Assembly (NCBI GenBank): GCA_902554885.1
Contig: CACDPV010000001.1
Span: forward strand, 1-64,000
Length of the DNA: 64,000 nucleotides
Origin: Paracoccaceae bacterium
GTDB lineage: Bacteria > Pseudomonadota > Alphaproteobacteria > Rhodobacterales > Rhodobacteraceae
Reading direction: 5' to 3'
Made by a program: the position numbers and the translations under genes
Part shown: positions 33,251 through 42,589 of the stretch, piece by piece
How the letters are laid out: each line of letters starts with the position of its first letter
Numbering within the stretch: position 1 is the stretch's first letter
The notes under the pieces: model-generated
Database searches by the model: none
Told to the model about the DNA's origin: nothing
Seen by the model: only the letters and a program-made list of their open reading frames with translations

Positions 33251-34525
33251 ATGATAAGCACTCCCTCAGATAAGATTTTGTTATCGGCAGATGGTAGGCC
33301 TTTAAAGCAAAGCCTCAGTCGTTCGCTAAGACAGCAAAAAATAAGAGCATTATTGCTTATTGCGCCGTTGCTGATTTTTATTTTCGTAGCATTTATAATG
33401 CCGATTGTTTCGATGCTATCTCGATCGGTCGAGAATGACTTAGTATCGCAAACATTGCCTCAAACAGTTCAAGCACTTCAGTCTTGGGATGCTTTAAGTG
33501 GGGAACTACCATCGGAGCCTGTATATGCTGCATTTGCCTTAGACATTCAAAATGCTGCCAAAGCAAAAGTTCATACTAAGGTCGGACTAAGGCTTAACTA
33601 TGAAAAGTCAGGGATCGCATCACTATTTAAGAAGACAGCAAGAAAAGCAAAAAAATGGGATATTCAAAATGACGGTCCATTTAAGGACAAATTAATAAAA
33701 GTTCACAAGGGGTGGGGCGAAGTAGAAGTATGGCAAACTCTGAAAACGCATAGTCCGCGATACACCTCTGGATATTTTTTGAATGCAATCGATATGCGTA
33801 AAACAGCAGAAGGTGCAGATTTTCAACCTGAAGATAAAACTATTTTGATTAAGCTGTTCCAACGCACTCTTATTATGTCTTTGATAATTACATTTTCGTG
33901 TATTCTTCTTGGCTATCCAGTAGCGTGGTTACTTGCAAATTTACCTATGCGACAGGCAAACCTCCTTATGATCTTAGTGCTCTTGCCATTTTGGACATCC
34001 TTACTGGTGCGAACATCAGCTTGGAAGGTAATGTTGCAGCAGCAAGGGGTCATAAATGATATTTTAGTGCAACTTAGCCTAGTTTCAGACGAGGCCCGTC
34101 TAATTATGATAAATAATGAGATTGGGACCATTGTTGCTATGACGCATATTCTTTTACCATTTATGATTTTACCAATGTACTCGGTTATGCAAACAATACC
34201 TCCAAGTTATTTGCGCGCCGCTAAGTCGCTAGGCGCAACAAACTGGACTGCTTTTTGGAGGGTATATTTCCCTCAGTCAGTACCTGGTATTGGAGCTGGT
34301 TCAATTCTAGTTTTTATACTTGCGATTGGCTATTATATTACACCTGAGATTGTAGGTGGCACGAAAGGTGTCTTCATATCCAACCGTATAGCTTATCACA
34401 TATTGAAATCCTTAAATTGGGGACTGGCGGCTGCCTTAGGCACAATTCTACTTGTTGCAGTGCTAGTCTTATATTGGACCTACGATAAAATTGTAGGGAT
34501 CGATAATGTGAAATTAGGTGGGTAG
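33251..34525 (+). CDS. potB: Polyamine-type ABC transporter permease 1 (PotB-like)
   Basis: A permease of about 424 residues. After a charged N-terminus there is a first membrane span ('ALLLIAPLLIFIFVAFIMPI'), then a long hydrophilic, mostly extracytoplasmic segment (about residues 60-195), then the usual spans. The coupling (EAA) loop is 'LRAAKSLGATNWTAFWRVYF'. The long segment makes it larger than the 285 or so residues of E. coli PotB, a form I recall as common in alphaproteobacteria. ATG 33251 is preferred to an adjacent TTG. It overlaps or abuts the second permease gene. Confidence 0.9.
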   Translation: MISTPSDKILLSADGRPLKQSLSRSLRQQKIRALLLIAPLLIFIFVAFIMPIVSMLSRSVENDLVSQTLPQTVQALQSWDALSGELPSEPVYAAFALDIQNAAKAKVHTKVGLRLNYEKSGIASLFKKTARKAKKWDIQNDGPFKDKLIKVHKGWGEVEVWQTLKTHSPRYTSGYFLNAIDMRKTAEGADFQPEDKTILIKLFQRTLIMSLIITFSCILLGYPVAWLLANLPMRQANLLMILVLLPFWTSLLVRTSAWKVMLQQQGVINDILVQLSLVSDEARLIMINNEIGTIVAMTHILLPFMILPMYSVMQTIPPSYLRAAKSLGATNWTAFWRVYFPQSVPGIGAGSILVFILAIGYYITPEIVGGTKGVFISNRIAYHILKSLNWGLAAALGTILLVAVLVLYWTYDKIVGIDNVKLGG

Positions 34526-34529
34526 GAGT

Positions 34530-35741
34530 ATGAGTGAGCCTAAAATCATCTATTCGAACCCATTTATATTTACCGTTACGTCTATGGGGATAATGGGAGG
34601 TTTAGTAGGATTAATTTTTGGTGTTGCTAATGGATCTGGCCCTATAGGTCTGATTTTTGGGGCTTTTTTTATGGTTCTGATGAGTTTCTTAGTGATATTT
34701 TTGAGTAAAAATGAATCTTTTGTGCGCTACAGTATTTGTGTGTTTCTTACACTAATTGGGTTCTATTTTGTTGGGATTATTGGATTATTTTTAGGGCTTT
34801 TGTTGGGTTTGTTTTCGAGCTGGTTCTTATTCTGGCTTCACTTAGGAAGATATAGGGCAAAGCTCCAGCCATATCTTTCGTCGGGTCAGGTTTTGTGGCA
34901 CTACACGTTCAGAGTTATATGTGGAATTATTTTTTTATTTCTAATCACGCCAATTCTTGTGGTGATGCCATTGTCGTTTAATGCACAGGATTTCTTCACT
35001 TTCACTCCTGAGATGCTCAGATTTGACCCAGATGGATATTCACTAAAACATTACAGAGATTTTTTTACCAATAATGAATGGCAGCGATCTTTTAAAAATT
35101 CATTGTTAATTGCTCCAATTGCAACAATAGTCTCGGTGTCACTTGGTACACTTGCTGCTATTGGCTTGAGCCAAAGTCATGTGCCATTTAAGAGGGCAAT
35201 TACTGCGGTTCTAATCTCGCCGATGATTGTTCCTTTGATCATTTCGGCAACCGGGATGTTTTTCTTTTACTCTCATGTTGGAAATTTTCTAGAAGACACT
35301 TTAGGGCTTGATAAAAATTTTGTTGGTTACGTCAAAGTTATTCTTGCTCACAGCGTTTTGGGTATTCCATTTGTAATAATTACAGTGACTGCAACGCTCG
35401 TAGGCTTTGATAATTCTCTGACGAGGGCAGCAGCAAATATGGGAGCAGATCCGGTTAAGACATTTTTCAAAATACAAATGCCACTCATTTTGCCTGGCGT
35501 AATATCTGGTGGATTGTTTGCTTTTATTACCTCTTTTGATGAAGTCGTCGTCGTGATGTTCGTCGGCTCTACAAATCAAAAAACTTTACCATGGCAAATG
35601 TTTACTGGATTGAGAGAGCAAATAAGCCCCACAATCCTAGCAGTTGCAACTATATTAGTTGTGATCTCTATCGCTCTACTAGTAACTCTTGAATTACTGC
35701 GAAGGAGATCCGAAAGGTTGAGAGGTTTATCGCCTGGTTAA
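34530..35741 (+). CDS. potC: Polyamine-type ABC transporter permease 2 (PotC-like) with N-terminal membrane extension
   Basis: A permease of about 403 residues. The C-terminal 280 residues match PotC, with 'VVMPLSFNAQDFFTFTPE' and the coupling loop 'LTRAAANMGADPVKTFFKIQ'. The first 110 or so residues are extra: several Gly- and Phe-rich membrane spans ('GIMGGLVGLIFGVANGSG', 'FYFVGIIGLFLGLLLGLF') joined by short loops. ATG 34530 is preferred; an in-frame GTG at 34518 would overlap the potB end. It closes the transporter operon. Confidence 0.9.
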   Translation: MSEPKIIYSNPFIFTVTSMGIMGGLVGLIFGVANGSGPIGLIFGAFFMVLMSFLVIFLSKNESFVRYSICVFLTLIGFYFVGIIGLFLGLLLGLFSSWFLFWLHLGRYRAKLQPYLSSGQVLWHYTFRVICGIIFLFLITPILVVMPLSFNAQDFFTFTPEMLRFDPDGYSLKHYRDFFTNNEWQRSFKNSLLIAPIATIVSVSLGTLAAIGLSQSHVPFKRAITAVLISPMIVPLIISATGMFFFYSHVGNFLEDTLGLDKNFVGYVKVILAHSVLGIPFVIITVTATLVGFDNSLTRAAANMGADPVKTFFKIQMPLILPGVISGGLFAFITSFDEVVVVMFVGSTNQKTLPWQMFTGLREQISPTILAVATILVVISIALLVTLELLRRRSERLRGLSPG

Positions 35742-35793
35742 TTTAAATTAAAATTAGCATTTCGAATTGGTACAAAGATTAGTTGGATGAAAA

Positions 35794-36717
35794 ATGACTA
35801 CGGCGTTTATAACTCATAGCGATTGTTTAAAACATGAAACACCACCAGGTCATCCGGAGCAGGTGGCTCGCTTAAAATATATTTTGGAAGCTACAAAAGA
35901 TCTGGATTTACTTAGAATTGAGGCTCCGCTTGCTACTCAAAAAAATATTCTTAGTGTGCACCCTCAATCTCATATTGACTTAATAAATGCCAACAGTCCG
36001 GAAGATGGAACGCGACCTTTAGATGGCGACACTCACATGTCACCGGGTACTATTTCTGCTGCATACAGAGCGGCGGGTGGCGCCGTCTGTGCAGTGGATA
36101 CAGTTCTTTCTGGCAAAGCGAAGAATGCGTTTGTTGCCGTGCGGCCTCCTGGACATCATGCGGAAACACAGGTGCCGATGGGTTTTTGTTTATTTGGTAA
36201 TATAGCAATTGCTGCTAAACATGCCTTGGATTTTCACAAATTATCCAAGGTTGTGGTAGTTGATTTTGATGTACATCATGGCAATGGAACACAAGATTTG
36301 TTATGGAATGAACCTCGTGCTTTAACAATTACAAGTCATCAAATGCCGCTTTGGCCGGGCACGGGGCGCCCTGAAGAGCGAGGTGAATATGATAATGTTT
36401 TAAATCTTCCATTACCGCCAAACTCCGACGGGTCATACATGCGAAGCATGTACCGAGAAAAGGTATTTCCCAAAATGCGTTCTTTCAACCCAGATCTGAT
36501 ACTCTTATCAGCTGGCTTTGATGCTCATATTGATGACCCATTAGCCGAATTGAAATGGGAAGTAGATGACTTCGCTTGGATAACCAGAGAGGTATGTAAT
36601 TTGGCAACGGATTGTTGTTCGTCTAGAGTGGTTTCCATACTCGAAGGAGGGTATAATTTAGATGCACTTGCTGCGTGTACAAAAGCACACATCGAAAATT
36701 TAATAGAGGCAAACTAA
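35794..36717 (+). CDS. Histone deacetylase family protein
   Basis: A 307-residue deacetylase/amidohydrolase of the arginase-deacetylase fold. The catalytic His pair is His121-His122 in 'VRPPGHHAETQVPMGFC', and the zinc ligands are in 'VDFDVHHGNGTQD' (Asp159, His161) with a further Asp in 'LSAGFDAHIDDP'. 'LEGGYNLDALA' is the final block. Bacterial members act on acetylated small molecules, such as acetylpolyamines, or on proteins such as acetyl-CoA synthetase. The polyamine transporter lies just upstream, which makes acetylpolyamine a reasonable guess. Its stop overlaps the xseB start (TAATG), a linkage typical of Rhodobacterales. Confidence 0.9.
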   Translation: MTTAFITHSDCLKHETPPGHPEQVARLKYILEATKDLDLLRIEAPLATQKNILSVHPQSHIDLINANSPEDGTRPLDGDTHMSPGTISAAYRAAGGAVCAVDTVLSGKAKNAFVAVRPPGHHAETQVPMGFCLFGNIAIAAKHALDFHKLSKVVVVDFDVHHGNGTQDLLWNEPRALTITSHQMPLWPGTGRPEERGEYDNVLNLPLPPNSDGSYMRSMYREKVFPKMRSFNPDLILLSAGFDAHIDDPLAELKWEVDDFAWITREVCNLATDCCSSRVVSILEGGYNLDALAACTKAHIENLIEAN

Positions 36718-36959
36718 TGAGTGATAAAAAAATTGAAGAGATGACTTTTGAGGAAGCTATGGCTGAGTTGGAAGCAGTAGTTGATCAACTAGACCGTGGA
36801 GATGTTGCACTTGATGAGTCGATAAAATTATATGAACGAGGTGCGCTATTAAAAAAACGTTGTGAAAGAAAACTCAAAGAGGCTGAAGAGAAAGTATCCG
36901 CAATTACCTTGGATGAAGATGGAAATCCAAATGGCACTGTCAAAATGGATGGACTATAA
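36717..36959 (+). CDS. xseB: Exodeoxyribonuclease VII small subunit
   Basis: An 80-residue helical-hairpin protein with the family pattern 'MTFEEAMAELEAVVDQLDRG' and 'LDESIKLYERGALLKKRCE'. It binds the large subunit XseA (not in the window) to form the single-strand exonuclease VII. The start is the ATG overlapping the deacetylase stop; an upstream ATG at 36675 would add 14 residues inside the previous gene and is unlikely. It precedes ispA by 3 bases. Confidence 0.93.
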   Translation: MSDKKIEEMTFEEAMAELEAVVDQLDRGDVALDESIKLYERGALLKKRCERKLKEAEEKVSAITLDEDGNPNGTVKMDGL

Positions 36960-36962
36960 AAG

Positions 36963-37829
36963 TTGGATAGCGAATTAGAGGCTAATTCATCAGCAATAGA
37001 TGAGCATTTTAAATATGTTTTTAAGTCTTTTGGGAGAAGCCGTGTAAATGAAGCAATGCAATATGCTCTTTTAGGAGGGAAAAAATTGCGGGGCTATTTA
37101 GTAAACCAGTCCTCAAAACTTTTTGAAATTGATCTCCCAAAATCTATTTGGGCGGCTTGTTCGATTGAAGCCTTGCATGCTTACTCGCTTGTTCATGATG
37201 ATTTGCCGGCAATGGATAATGACGATCTGCGGCGTGGAAAGCCAACTGTCCACAAAAAATGGGACGAGGCTACAGCAATTCTTACGGGCGACGCATTACA
37301 GACACTTTCATTCCAACTTCTCAGTGACCCAAGATTTAAAGTTGGCGATGATTGCAGGCTAAACTTAGTATATGAACTATCTGTTGCATCAGGTGCCGAC
37401 GGTATGGTGCTTGGCCAGGCGTTAGATATTTTAGCAGAAACGGCTGATGCACCTCTAAAATTGGATGACATTGTTCGAATGCAAAGAATGAAAACTGGTG
37501 CACTAATCGAATGGTCAGCATGCTCAGGAGCGGTGATTAGTGGGGAAGATCCAAGTGCTTTATTGGAGTATTCTAGATCGGTTGGTTTGGCATTCCAGAT
37601 TATGGATGATATTTTAGATATTGAAGGTGACCCTTCAAAGGTAGGAAAGCGCGTGAACAAGGATCAAGACGCTGGCAAAGCCACCTTTGTATCTCTGCTA
37701 GGGATGGATACTGCAAAGAGCCATTCTGCTTCTTTAATTGATAGGGCTAATGAAGCGTTAACTCCATATGGCGCAAGAGCAAAGAACTTGCAGCGGTTAG
37801 CGAGTTTCGTTATTTCGCGCAACAAGTGA
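36963..37829 (+). CDS. ispA: Polyprenyl (farnesyl/geranyl) diphosphate synthase
   Basis: A 288-residue all-helical trans-prenyltransferase. The first Asp-rich motif is in 'SLVHDDLPAMDNDDLRRGKP' and the second in 'AFQIMDDILDIEGD'; 'LLGGKKLRGYLV' provides basic diphosphate-binding residues. It condenses dimethylallyl/geranyl diphosphate with isopentenyl diphosphate, giving the C15 precursor of ubiquinone side chains and undecaprenol. The start is TTG 36963, 3 bases after xseB. It is followed at 18 bases by dxs, which supplies the precursor pathway, so this is an isoprenoid operon. Confidence 0.94.
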   Translation: MDSELEANSSAIDEHFKYVFKSFGRSRVNEAMQYALLGGKKLRGYLVNQSSKLFEIDLPKSIWAACSIEALHAYSLVHDDLPAMDNDDLRRGKPTVHKKWDEATAILTGDALQTLSFQLLSDPRFKVGDDCRLNLVYELSVASGADGMVLGQALDILAETADAPLKLDDIVRMQRMKTGALIEWSACSGAVISGEDPSALLEYSRSVGLAFQIMDDILDIEGDPSKVGKRVNKDQDAGKATFVSLLGMDTAKSHSASLIDRANEALTPYGARAKNLQRLASFVISRNK

Positions 37830-37847
37830 AGTAAACTGAGGTATTTA

Positions 37848-39776
37848 ATGAACCAAAGGCCCGATACACCAATGCTCGATCAGGTCCAAACACCTGCCGA
37901 CTTGAAGCGTTTTAATGATGAGGAGTTAAAATGCTTGGTAAATGAGTTGCGTAATGAAACTATATCTGCTGTCTCTGAAACCGGTGGGCATTTAGGTGCT
38001 GGATTGGGTGTAATTGAGTTATCTGTAGCACTGCATAACGTTTTTGATGCACCTAAAGATAAAATAATATGGGATGTGAGTCACCAAGCTTACCCACATA
38101 AAATTTTAACTGGGCGACGCGACAGAATTAGAACTTTAAGACAAAAAAATGGCCTTAGTGGTTTCACAAAGCGTAGCGAAAGTGAATACGATCCCTTCGG
38201 TGCAGCGCATTCTAGTACTTCTATAAGTGCTGCTTTGGGTTTCAAAGTTGCGCACGACTTGGGTGGTAATTGTAAAGCTGGGCTAGGCGATGCTATTGCT
38301 GTAATTGGTGATGGTGCAATGTCTGCAGGAATGGCTTATGAGGCTATGAACCATGCAGGGCATTTGGGCAAAAGATTAGTGGTTGTCTTGAATGATAACG
38401 AAATGTCTATAGCACCCCCAGTTGGAGCCCTTTCGAGTTATTTATCCCAGCTTTATGCAGGTGCTCCATTCCAGGATCTAAAAGCAGCTGCGAAAGGCGC
38501 TATTAGTTTCCTGCCAGAACCTTTCCGCGATGGTGCAAAGCGAGCAAAAGATTTGTTGAAGGGTATGGCTGTCGGTGGCACAATGTTTGAGGCTTTAGGA
38601 TTTTCTTATATTGGACCAATTGATGGCCATGATCTAGACCAACTATTACCTGTCTTAAGAACTGTAAAACAGAGAGCAACAGGACCCATCTTATTACATA
38701 TCATAACAAAAAAAGGTCGAGGATTTGCTCCTGCGGAAAATGCACATGATAAAGGGCATGCAACTGCTCAATTTGACTTAGTTACTGGGAAACAGGAAAA
38801 AGGCACATCCAATGCAATAAGCTATACAGCCGCTTTCTCAAATGCGTTAGTTAGTCTTGCGTCTAACGACAATAAAATTTGTGCTGTTACTGCAGCAATG
38901 CCAGATGGAACTGGATTGAAAATTTTCTCGGAGAGGTACCCGTCTAGATGCTTTGACGTTGGAATTGCAGAGCAACACGCAGTAACTTTTTCCGCTGCAC
39001 TGGCGGCTGGTGGTATGAAGCCGTTCTGTGCAATTTATTCAACTTTTCTTCAAAGAGGTTATGATCAGGTTGTTCATGATGTGGCAATACAGAGATTACC
39101 AGTTAGGTTTGCTATTGATCGCGCAGGTCTAGTCGGTGCTGATGGCGCCACCCATGCGGGCAGTTTTGATATATCGTTCCTTACGAACCTACCTAACTTC
39201 GTTGTTATGGCACCTGCCGATGAGGCTGAACTAGTTCATATGGTGAAAACAGCTGCTGAGTATAACGAGGGTCCAATAGCGTTTAGATACCCTCGAGGGG
39301 AGGGAGTGGGAGTAGAGTTGCCAAGCGCTGCAGATATATTAGAGATTGGTAAGGGTCGAATAATCAATAATGGCAGCAAAGTTGCTATTTTATGTTTTGG
39401 TACTCGCTTAAAAGAAGTTTTAAAAGCATCTGAACTTTTAAGACCAATGGGTTTTGATATAACAGTTGCAGATGCTCGCTTTGCTAAACCACTTGATCAT
39501 GATTTGATTGAAGTTTTATGTTCGAAACATGAGGTCTTAATTACAGTTGAGGAGGGTGCCATTGGAGGTTTTGGCTCTCATGTTGCTCAATATGCTGCTG
39601 AAAGAGGTTTGTTTGATAATGGGCTTAAGTTTAGGTCAATGTTTCTTCCTGATATTTTTATTGATCAAGCAAGCCAATCGGATATGTACAATGTAGCGGA
39701 AATGAATTCCGAGCATATAGTTAGCAAAGTATTAGACACTCTAGGTATTTCCAAAATTAATACGAAATTAGCATAA
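37848..39776 (+). CDS. dxs: 1-deoxy-D-xylulose-5-phosphate synthase
   Basis: A 642-residue thiamine diphosphate enzyme for the first step of the MEP isoprenoid pathway. The diphosphate-binding motif is '[18 protein letters not shown]' with '[10 protein letters not shown]'. The transketolase-type middle domain has '[20 protein letters not shown]', including the Glu that activates the cofactor, and '[18 protein letters not shown]'. The C-terminal domain has '[17 protein letters not shown]'. A GAGG site lies 6 bases before the ATG. It is the last gene of the deacetylase-xseB-ispA-dxs unit. Confidence 0.97.
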   Translation: MNQRPDTPMLDQVQTPADLKRFNDEELKCLVNELRNETISAVSETGGHLGAGLGVIELSVALHNVFDAPKDKIIWDVSHQAYPHKILTGRRDRIRTLRQKNGLSGFTKRSESEYDPFGAAHSSTSISAALGFKVAHDLGGNCKAGLGDAIAVIGDGAMSAGMAYEAMNHAGHLGKRLVVVLNDNEMSIAPPVGALSSYLSQLYAGAPFQDLKAAAKGAISFLPEPFRDGAKRAKDLLKGMAVGGTMFEALGFSYIGPIDGHDLDQLLPVLRTVKQRATGPILLHIITKKGRGFAPAENAHDKGHATAQFDLVTGKQEKGTSNAISYTAAFSNALVSLASNDNKICAVTAAMPDGTGLKIFSERYPSRCFDVGIAEQHAVTFSAALAAGGMKPFCAIYSTFLQRGYDQVVHDVAIQRLPVRFAIDRAGLVGADGATHAGSFDISFLTNLPNFVVMAPADEAELVHMVKTAAEYNEGPIAFRYPRGEGVGVELPSAADILEIGKGRIINNGSKVAILCFGTRLKEVLKASELLRPMGFDITVADARFAKPLDHDLIEVLCSKHEVLITVEEGAIGGFGSHVAQYAAERGLFDNGLKFRSMFLPDIFIDQASQSDMYNVAEMNSEHIVSKVLDTLGISKINTKLA

Positions 39777-39799
39777 GAAAATTATACTGCTACTAAATC

Positions 39800-40657
39800 T
39801 CATTTTCCAGCCAATGCATTTAGGCCGGTCTCAAAGTTTGGATATTTTAAAGTGATTTTTAATTCGCTTTTAATCCGGTCATTCTTTACGCGCTTATTTT
39901 CGGAATAAAAACTTTTTGCCATAGGACTTAAATCAGCTTCGTCAAAAGCCACCTTTGGTAGATCAGGATAGTTGATTAATTTCGCTGCATAATCCAAGAC
40001 CTCATCTGGTGCCGCGGGCATGTCATCACATACGTTATATACTGAACCATGACTTGGCATTTCTATAGAGGCTCTCAATACTCTTGCAATATCTTCAACG
40101 TGGATACGACTGAAAAATTGGCCTGGTTTACTTATTAACTGAGCTTTTCCTGACCTTATTTTATCCAGGGGACTTCGACCTGGTCCATATATTCCAGCTA
40201 GTCGAAATATATGTAATGGTAAATCATTTATGCCGGACCAATTGTTTTCCGCTTTTACTCTCAGGAGACCTCGGTTGCTTGATGGGTTAACTGGGATGTT
40301 CTCATCAACCCATTTCCCATCGTGATTACCATATACACTAGTCGTAGATAGATATCCAAACCATGAAAGATTTCTAGATCTTGATATAATTGCTTGTGCA
40401 AATCTTTTAAAGACAGGATCTCCAATTTCCGTTGGTGGTATGGAATGTAAAATGTAATCTGATCGATTTATAACGGATGTAATTTTAGATGCATCAGTCC
40501 AAATTAGTGGCTTTACACCTTTTTTAATTAGCAAATCAGCGGTTTGAGAGTTCCTGGTAGTACCAAATATTTCCCAGTCTATGTCTTTTATATAGTCTAC
40601 AAACGCATTTGCAGTGTAGCCGTGTCCGAATATCAATAAACAAGGACGGTTCATCAT
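39800..40657 (-). CDS. NAD-dependent epimerase/dehydratase-like SDR protein
   Basis: A 285-residue Rossmann-fold protein of the extended SDR type. The nucleotide loop is 'LLIFGHGYTANAFVDYI', a YfcH/YeeZ-like form. The catalytic region is 'GYLSTTSVYGNHDGKWVDE', with Thr/Ser and Tyr but the usual YxxxK Lys not obvious, and 'HIFRLAGIYGPGRSPLD' follows. The family is often annotated as SDR of unknown function or nucleoside-diphosphate-sugar epimerase. It is convergent with dxs and lies on the same strand as nhaA. The reaction is unknown. Confidence 0.82.
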   Translation of the reverse strand: MMNRPCLLIFGHGYTANAFVDYIKDIDWEIFGTTRNSQTADLLIKKGVKPLIWTDASKITSVINRSDYILHSIPPTEIGDPVFKRFAQAIISRSRNLSWFGYLSTTSVYGNHDGKWVDENIPVNPSSNRGLLRVKAENNWSGINDLPLHIFRLAGIYGPGRSPLDKIRSGKAQLISKPGQFFSRIHVEDIARVLRASIEMPSHGSVYNVCDDMPAAPDEVLDYAAKLINYPDLPKVAFDEADLSPMAKSFYSENKRVKNDRIKSELKITLKYPNFETGLNALAGK

Positions 40658-40755
40658 GTTACTAACTATCTGATCACTTCTTAAGCTTATCGGATTTTAT
40701 TTTCTCAACCAAAATTAAAATGCGTGAAGCCATGTATCAAAAGACTATTTGCAGC

Positions 40756-42009
40756 TCAAGCTTCTAACTCTCTCTTTTCTACCTTAGTAATTTTACCAAC
40801 AATAATCGATAAAATTGCTGCTGCGAAACTAAATAATGCTCCCATTTTTGCGGCATCCTGTACAGGTCCAGCATCAAAAGCTACGGTTGCTACAAATAGT
40901 GAAACTGTGAAGCCGATTGCTGCCACAAAACCAATTACTATAAGGTCGACCAATCTTAAACCTTCCGGCATACCCAATTTAAGTGGTACTGCAGCGAGCC
41001 ACCCAAATAGAAATATACCTATCGGTTTTCCTATAATAAGGCCAGCAAGGACCAGCCAAGTTGCATCACCAATCGCTGAAAACTCTACACCTGCATTTAG
41101 CAAACCAAAGAAGAAAAGGACTACCTCTACAGGATGTTTTAGAGCATGCTCCATAGTATTCAAAAGGTCATGAACATGTTCTTCCGCCTGGTCAAAAAAA
41201 CCAAAAGCTCGATCCGCATGAGGAATCGCGGGAACAATCGGAAGCAAACCTAATGCTGGATGTAGTCCTGAACGCATAAAACCATACCAACTTATGCAAC
41301 CGGCAATTGCGTAAGGCCAAAAAGATAGGTTCTTACGTATCCATGTAGATCTAGCTTGGCTTTGATCGTTGTCATCGAGTTTTCCTGGAAGCCAATTGAA
41401 GAGTAGATATGCTAATAATGCGGCTCCAGCGGACAGTAGCAGCCATTCTGGAGCAAGTTCACCAGAGGGATAAAATATTGCTAGAATAATTAGACCGGCA
41501 GCATCATCTGCAATAGCTAAGAGCAATAAGAAACTTACAGCAGGGTGACCAGAGCCAAATACCAAGCGCCCAACCAGATAACAGAAAGCTATATCTGTTG
41601 CAGTTGGAATTGCCCACCCATTCGCGACTGCATTGTAGGTGTCGGACCCGAGCATCATAGCCATCCCCAAATAGACCGCAATTGGCCCAAACATACCACC
41701 AGCAGTTGCGAACAAAGGAGTGGCTGCTTTTTTACCCCTTAAACTACCATTTTCAAGGATGATTGCTTCCCACACTTCTTTTGCCGCAATAGCAAAGAAC
41801 AAGGCCATCAGAACATCATTCACCAAATAGTGCAGTGTTAGAGTACGGTGGCCATGGTGATAATGACCAATAGGAGAATAGTCCCAAATAACATAATCCA
41901 CAAAATGGTGGTAACTGCCCGGATTAGTATTAGCCCAAATCAAAGCTATAATGGCTCCAATTATGAGTAGAAGAGAATAGTTAGTTAAGAAATTCCAAAC
42001 GCGATACAT
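40756..42009 (-). CDS. nhaA: Na+/H+ antiporter NhaA
   Basis: A 417-residue membrane antiporter with about 12 spans. Diagnostic segments are 'WAIPTATDIAFCYLVGRLVF' and the ion-binding Asp pair in 'LLLLAIADDAAGLIILAIFY'. 'LFFGLLNAGVEF' and 'GKPIGIFLFGW' match the later helices. It exports sodium in exchange for protons and controls pH and salt balance, as expected for a marine cell. The loop around residues 60-80 is His-rich ('HHFVDY', 'GHYHHGHRT'), which may relate to pH sensing; that is inference. It is transcribed alone, 146 bases after the MarR gene. Confidence 0.95.
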   Translation of the reverse strand: MYRVWNFLTNYSLLLIIGAIIALIWANTNPGSYHHFVDYVIWDYSPIGHYHHGHRTLTLHYLVNDVLMALFFAIAAKEVWEAIILENGSLRGKKAATPLFATAGGMFGPIAVYLGMAMMLGSDTYNAVANGWAIPTATDIAFCYLVGRLVFGSGHPAVSFLLLLAIADDAAGLIILAIFYPSGELAPEWLLLSAGAALLAYLLFNWLPGKLDDNDQSQARSTWIRKNLSFWPYAIAGCISWYGFMRSGLHPALGLLPIVPAIPHADRAFGFFDQAEEHVHDLLNTMEHALKHPVEVVLFFFGLLNAGVEFSAIGDATWLVLAGLIIGKPIGIFLFGWLAAVPLKLGMPEGLRLVDLIVIGFVAAIGFTVSLFVATVAFDAGPVQDAAKMGALFSFAAAILSIIVGKITKVEKRELEA

Positions 42010-42155
42010 CTAAATACATACCTTATTTTTTTGGGGCTACCTATCAACAAATACTTTTTATATCAAGAGGCGGAATACAGTATGTTATCTGATCTATTAC
42101 CCATTTTAATGCTATTTAGTAGCTAGCCTATTATAATAAAAGTTCAAGTTAGGCT

Positions 42156-42587
42156 TTATTCTAATTTTTGCCTTAGTTCTCTTAAAATGGGTACAATAGC
42201 TTTAAGACGCTCTTCTCCCATATCTCGAGCCAAGTCCTCTATAATCGGTGTAACGGCTGTTAGAGCATTGTTTCGTGCAACCATGCCGGCTGGGCTAATG
42301 CTAACCATTTTGCGTCTAGCGTCTTCCCAATCTGGTCTTACATGAATATATCCAGATAACTCTAATTTATTTAAGGTATTTGTAATTGCTCCCCTTGTAA
42401 CTCTGAAACTTCTTGCAATTTGAGCAGGGGTCCGTTCGATTTTAGTATGGCTCAGTTGATTAAGTACTGAAAAATGAGACAGCTCCATACCTTTAGGTAA
42501 TACTTTAGCTAAACGATTTCTCACCAACTGTTCTAACGCAAGAATTTCTCCAAAAAGTGGTACTGCTAGAGAGCTGTCGTTATCCAT
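42156..42587 (-). CDS. MarR family transcriptional regulator
   Basis: A 143-residue winged-helix regulator. The DNA-binding part is 'TPAQIARSFRVTRGAITNTL' with recognition helix, followed by the wing 'YIHVRPDWEDARRKMVSISP'. The N- and C-terminal helices should form the dimer interface. MarR proteins usually repress a nearby gene until they bind a small molecule. It starts 2 bases after the nitrilase-family gene, so the two are co-transcribed, as I recall for this locus in Rhodobacterales. The target is unknown. Confidence 0.9.
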   Translation of the reverse strand: MDNDSSLAVPLFGEILALEQLVRNRLAKVLPKGMELSHFSVLNQLSHTKIERTPAQIARSFRVTRGAITNTLNKLELSGYIHVRPDWEDARRKMVSISPAGMVARNNALTAVTPIIEDLARDMGEERLKAIVPILRELRQKLE

Positions 42588-42589
42588 GC

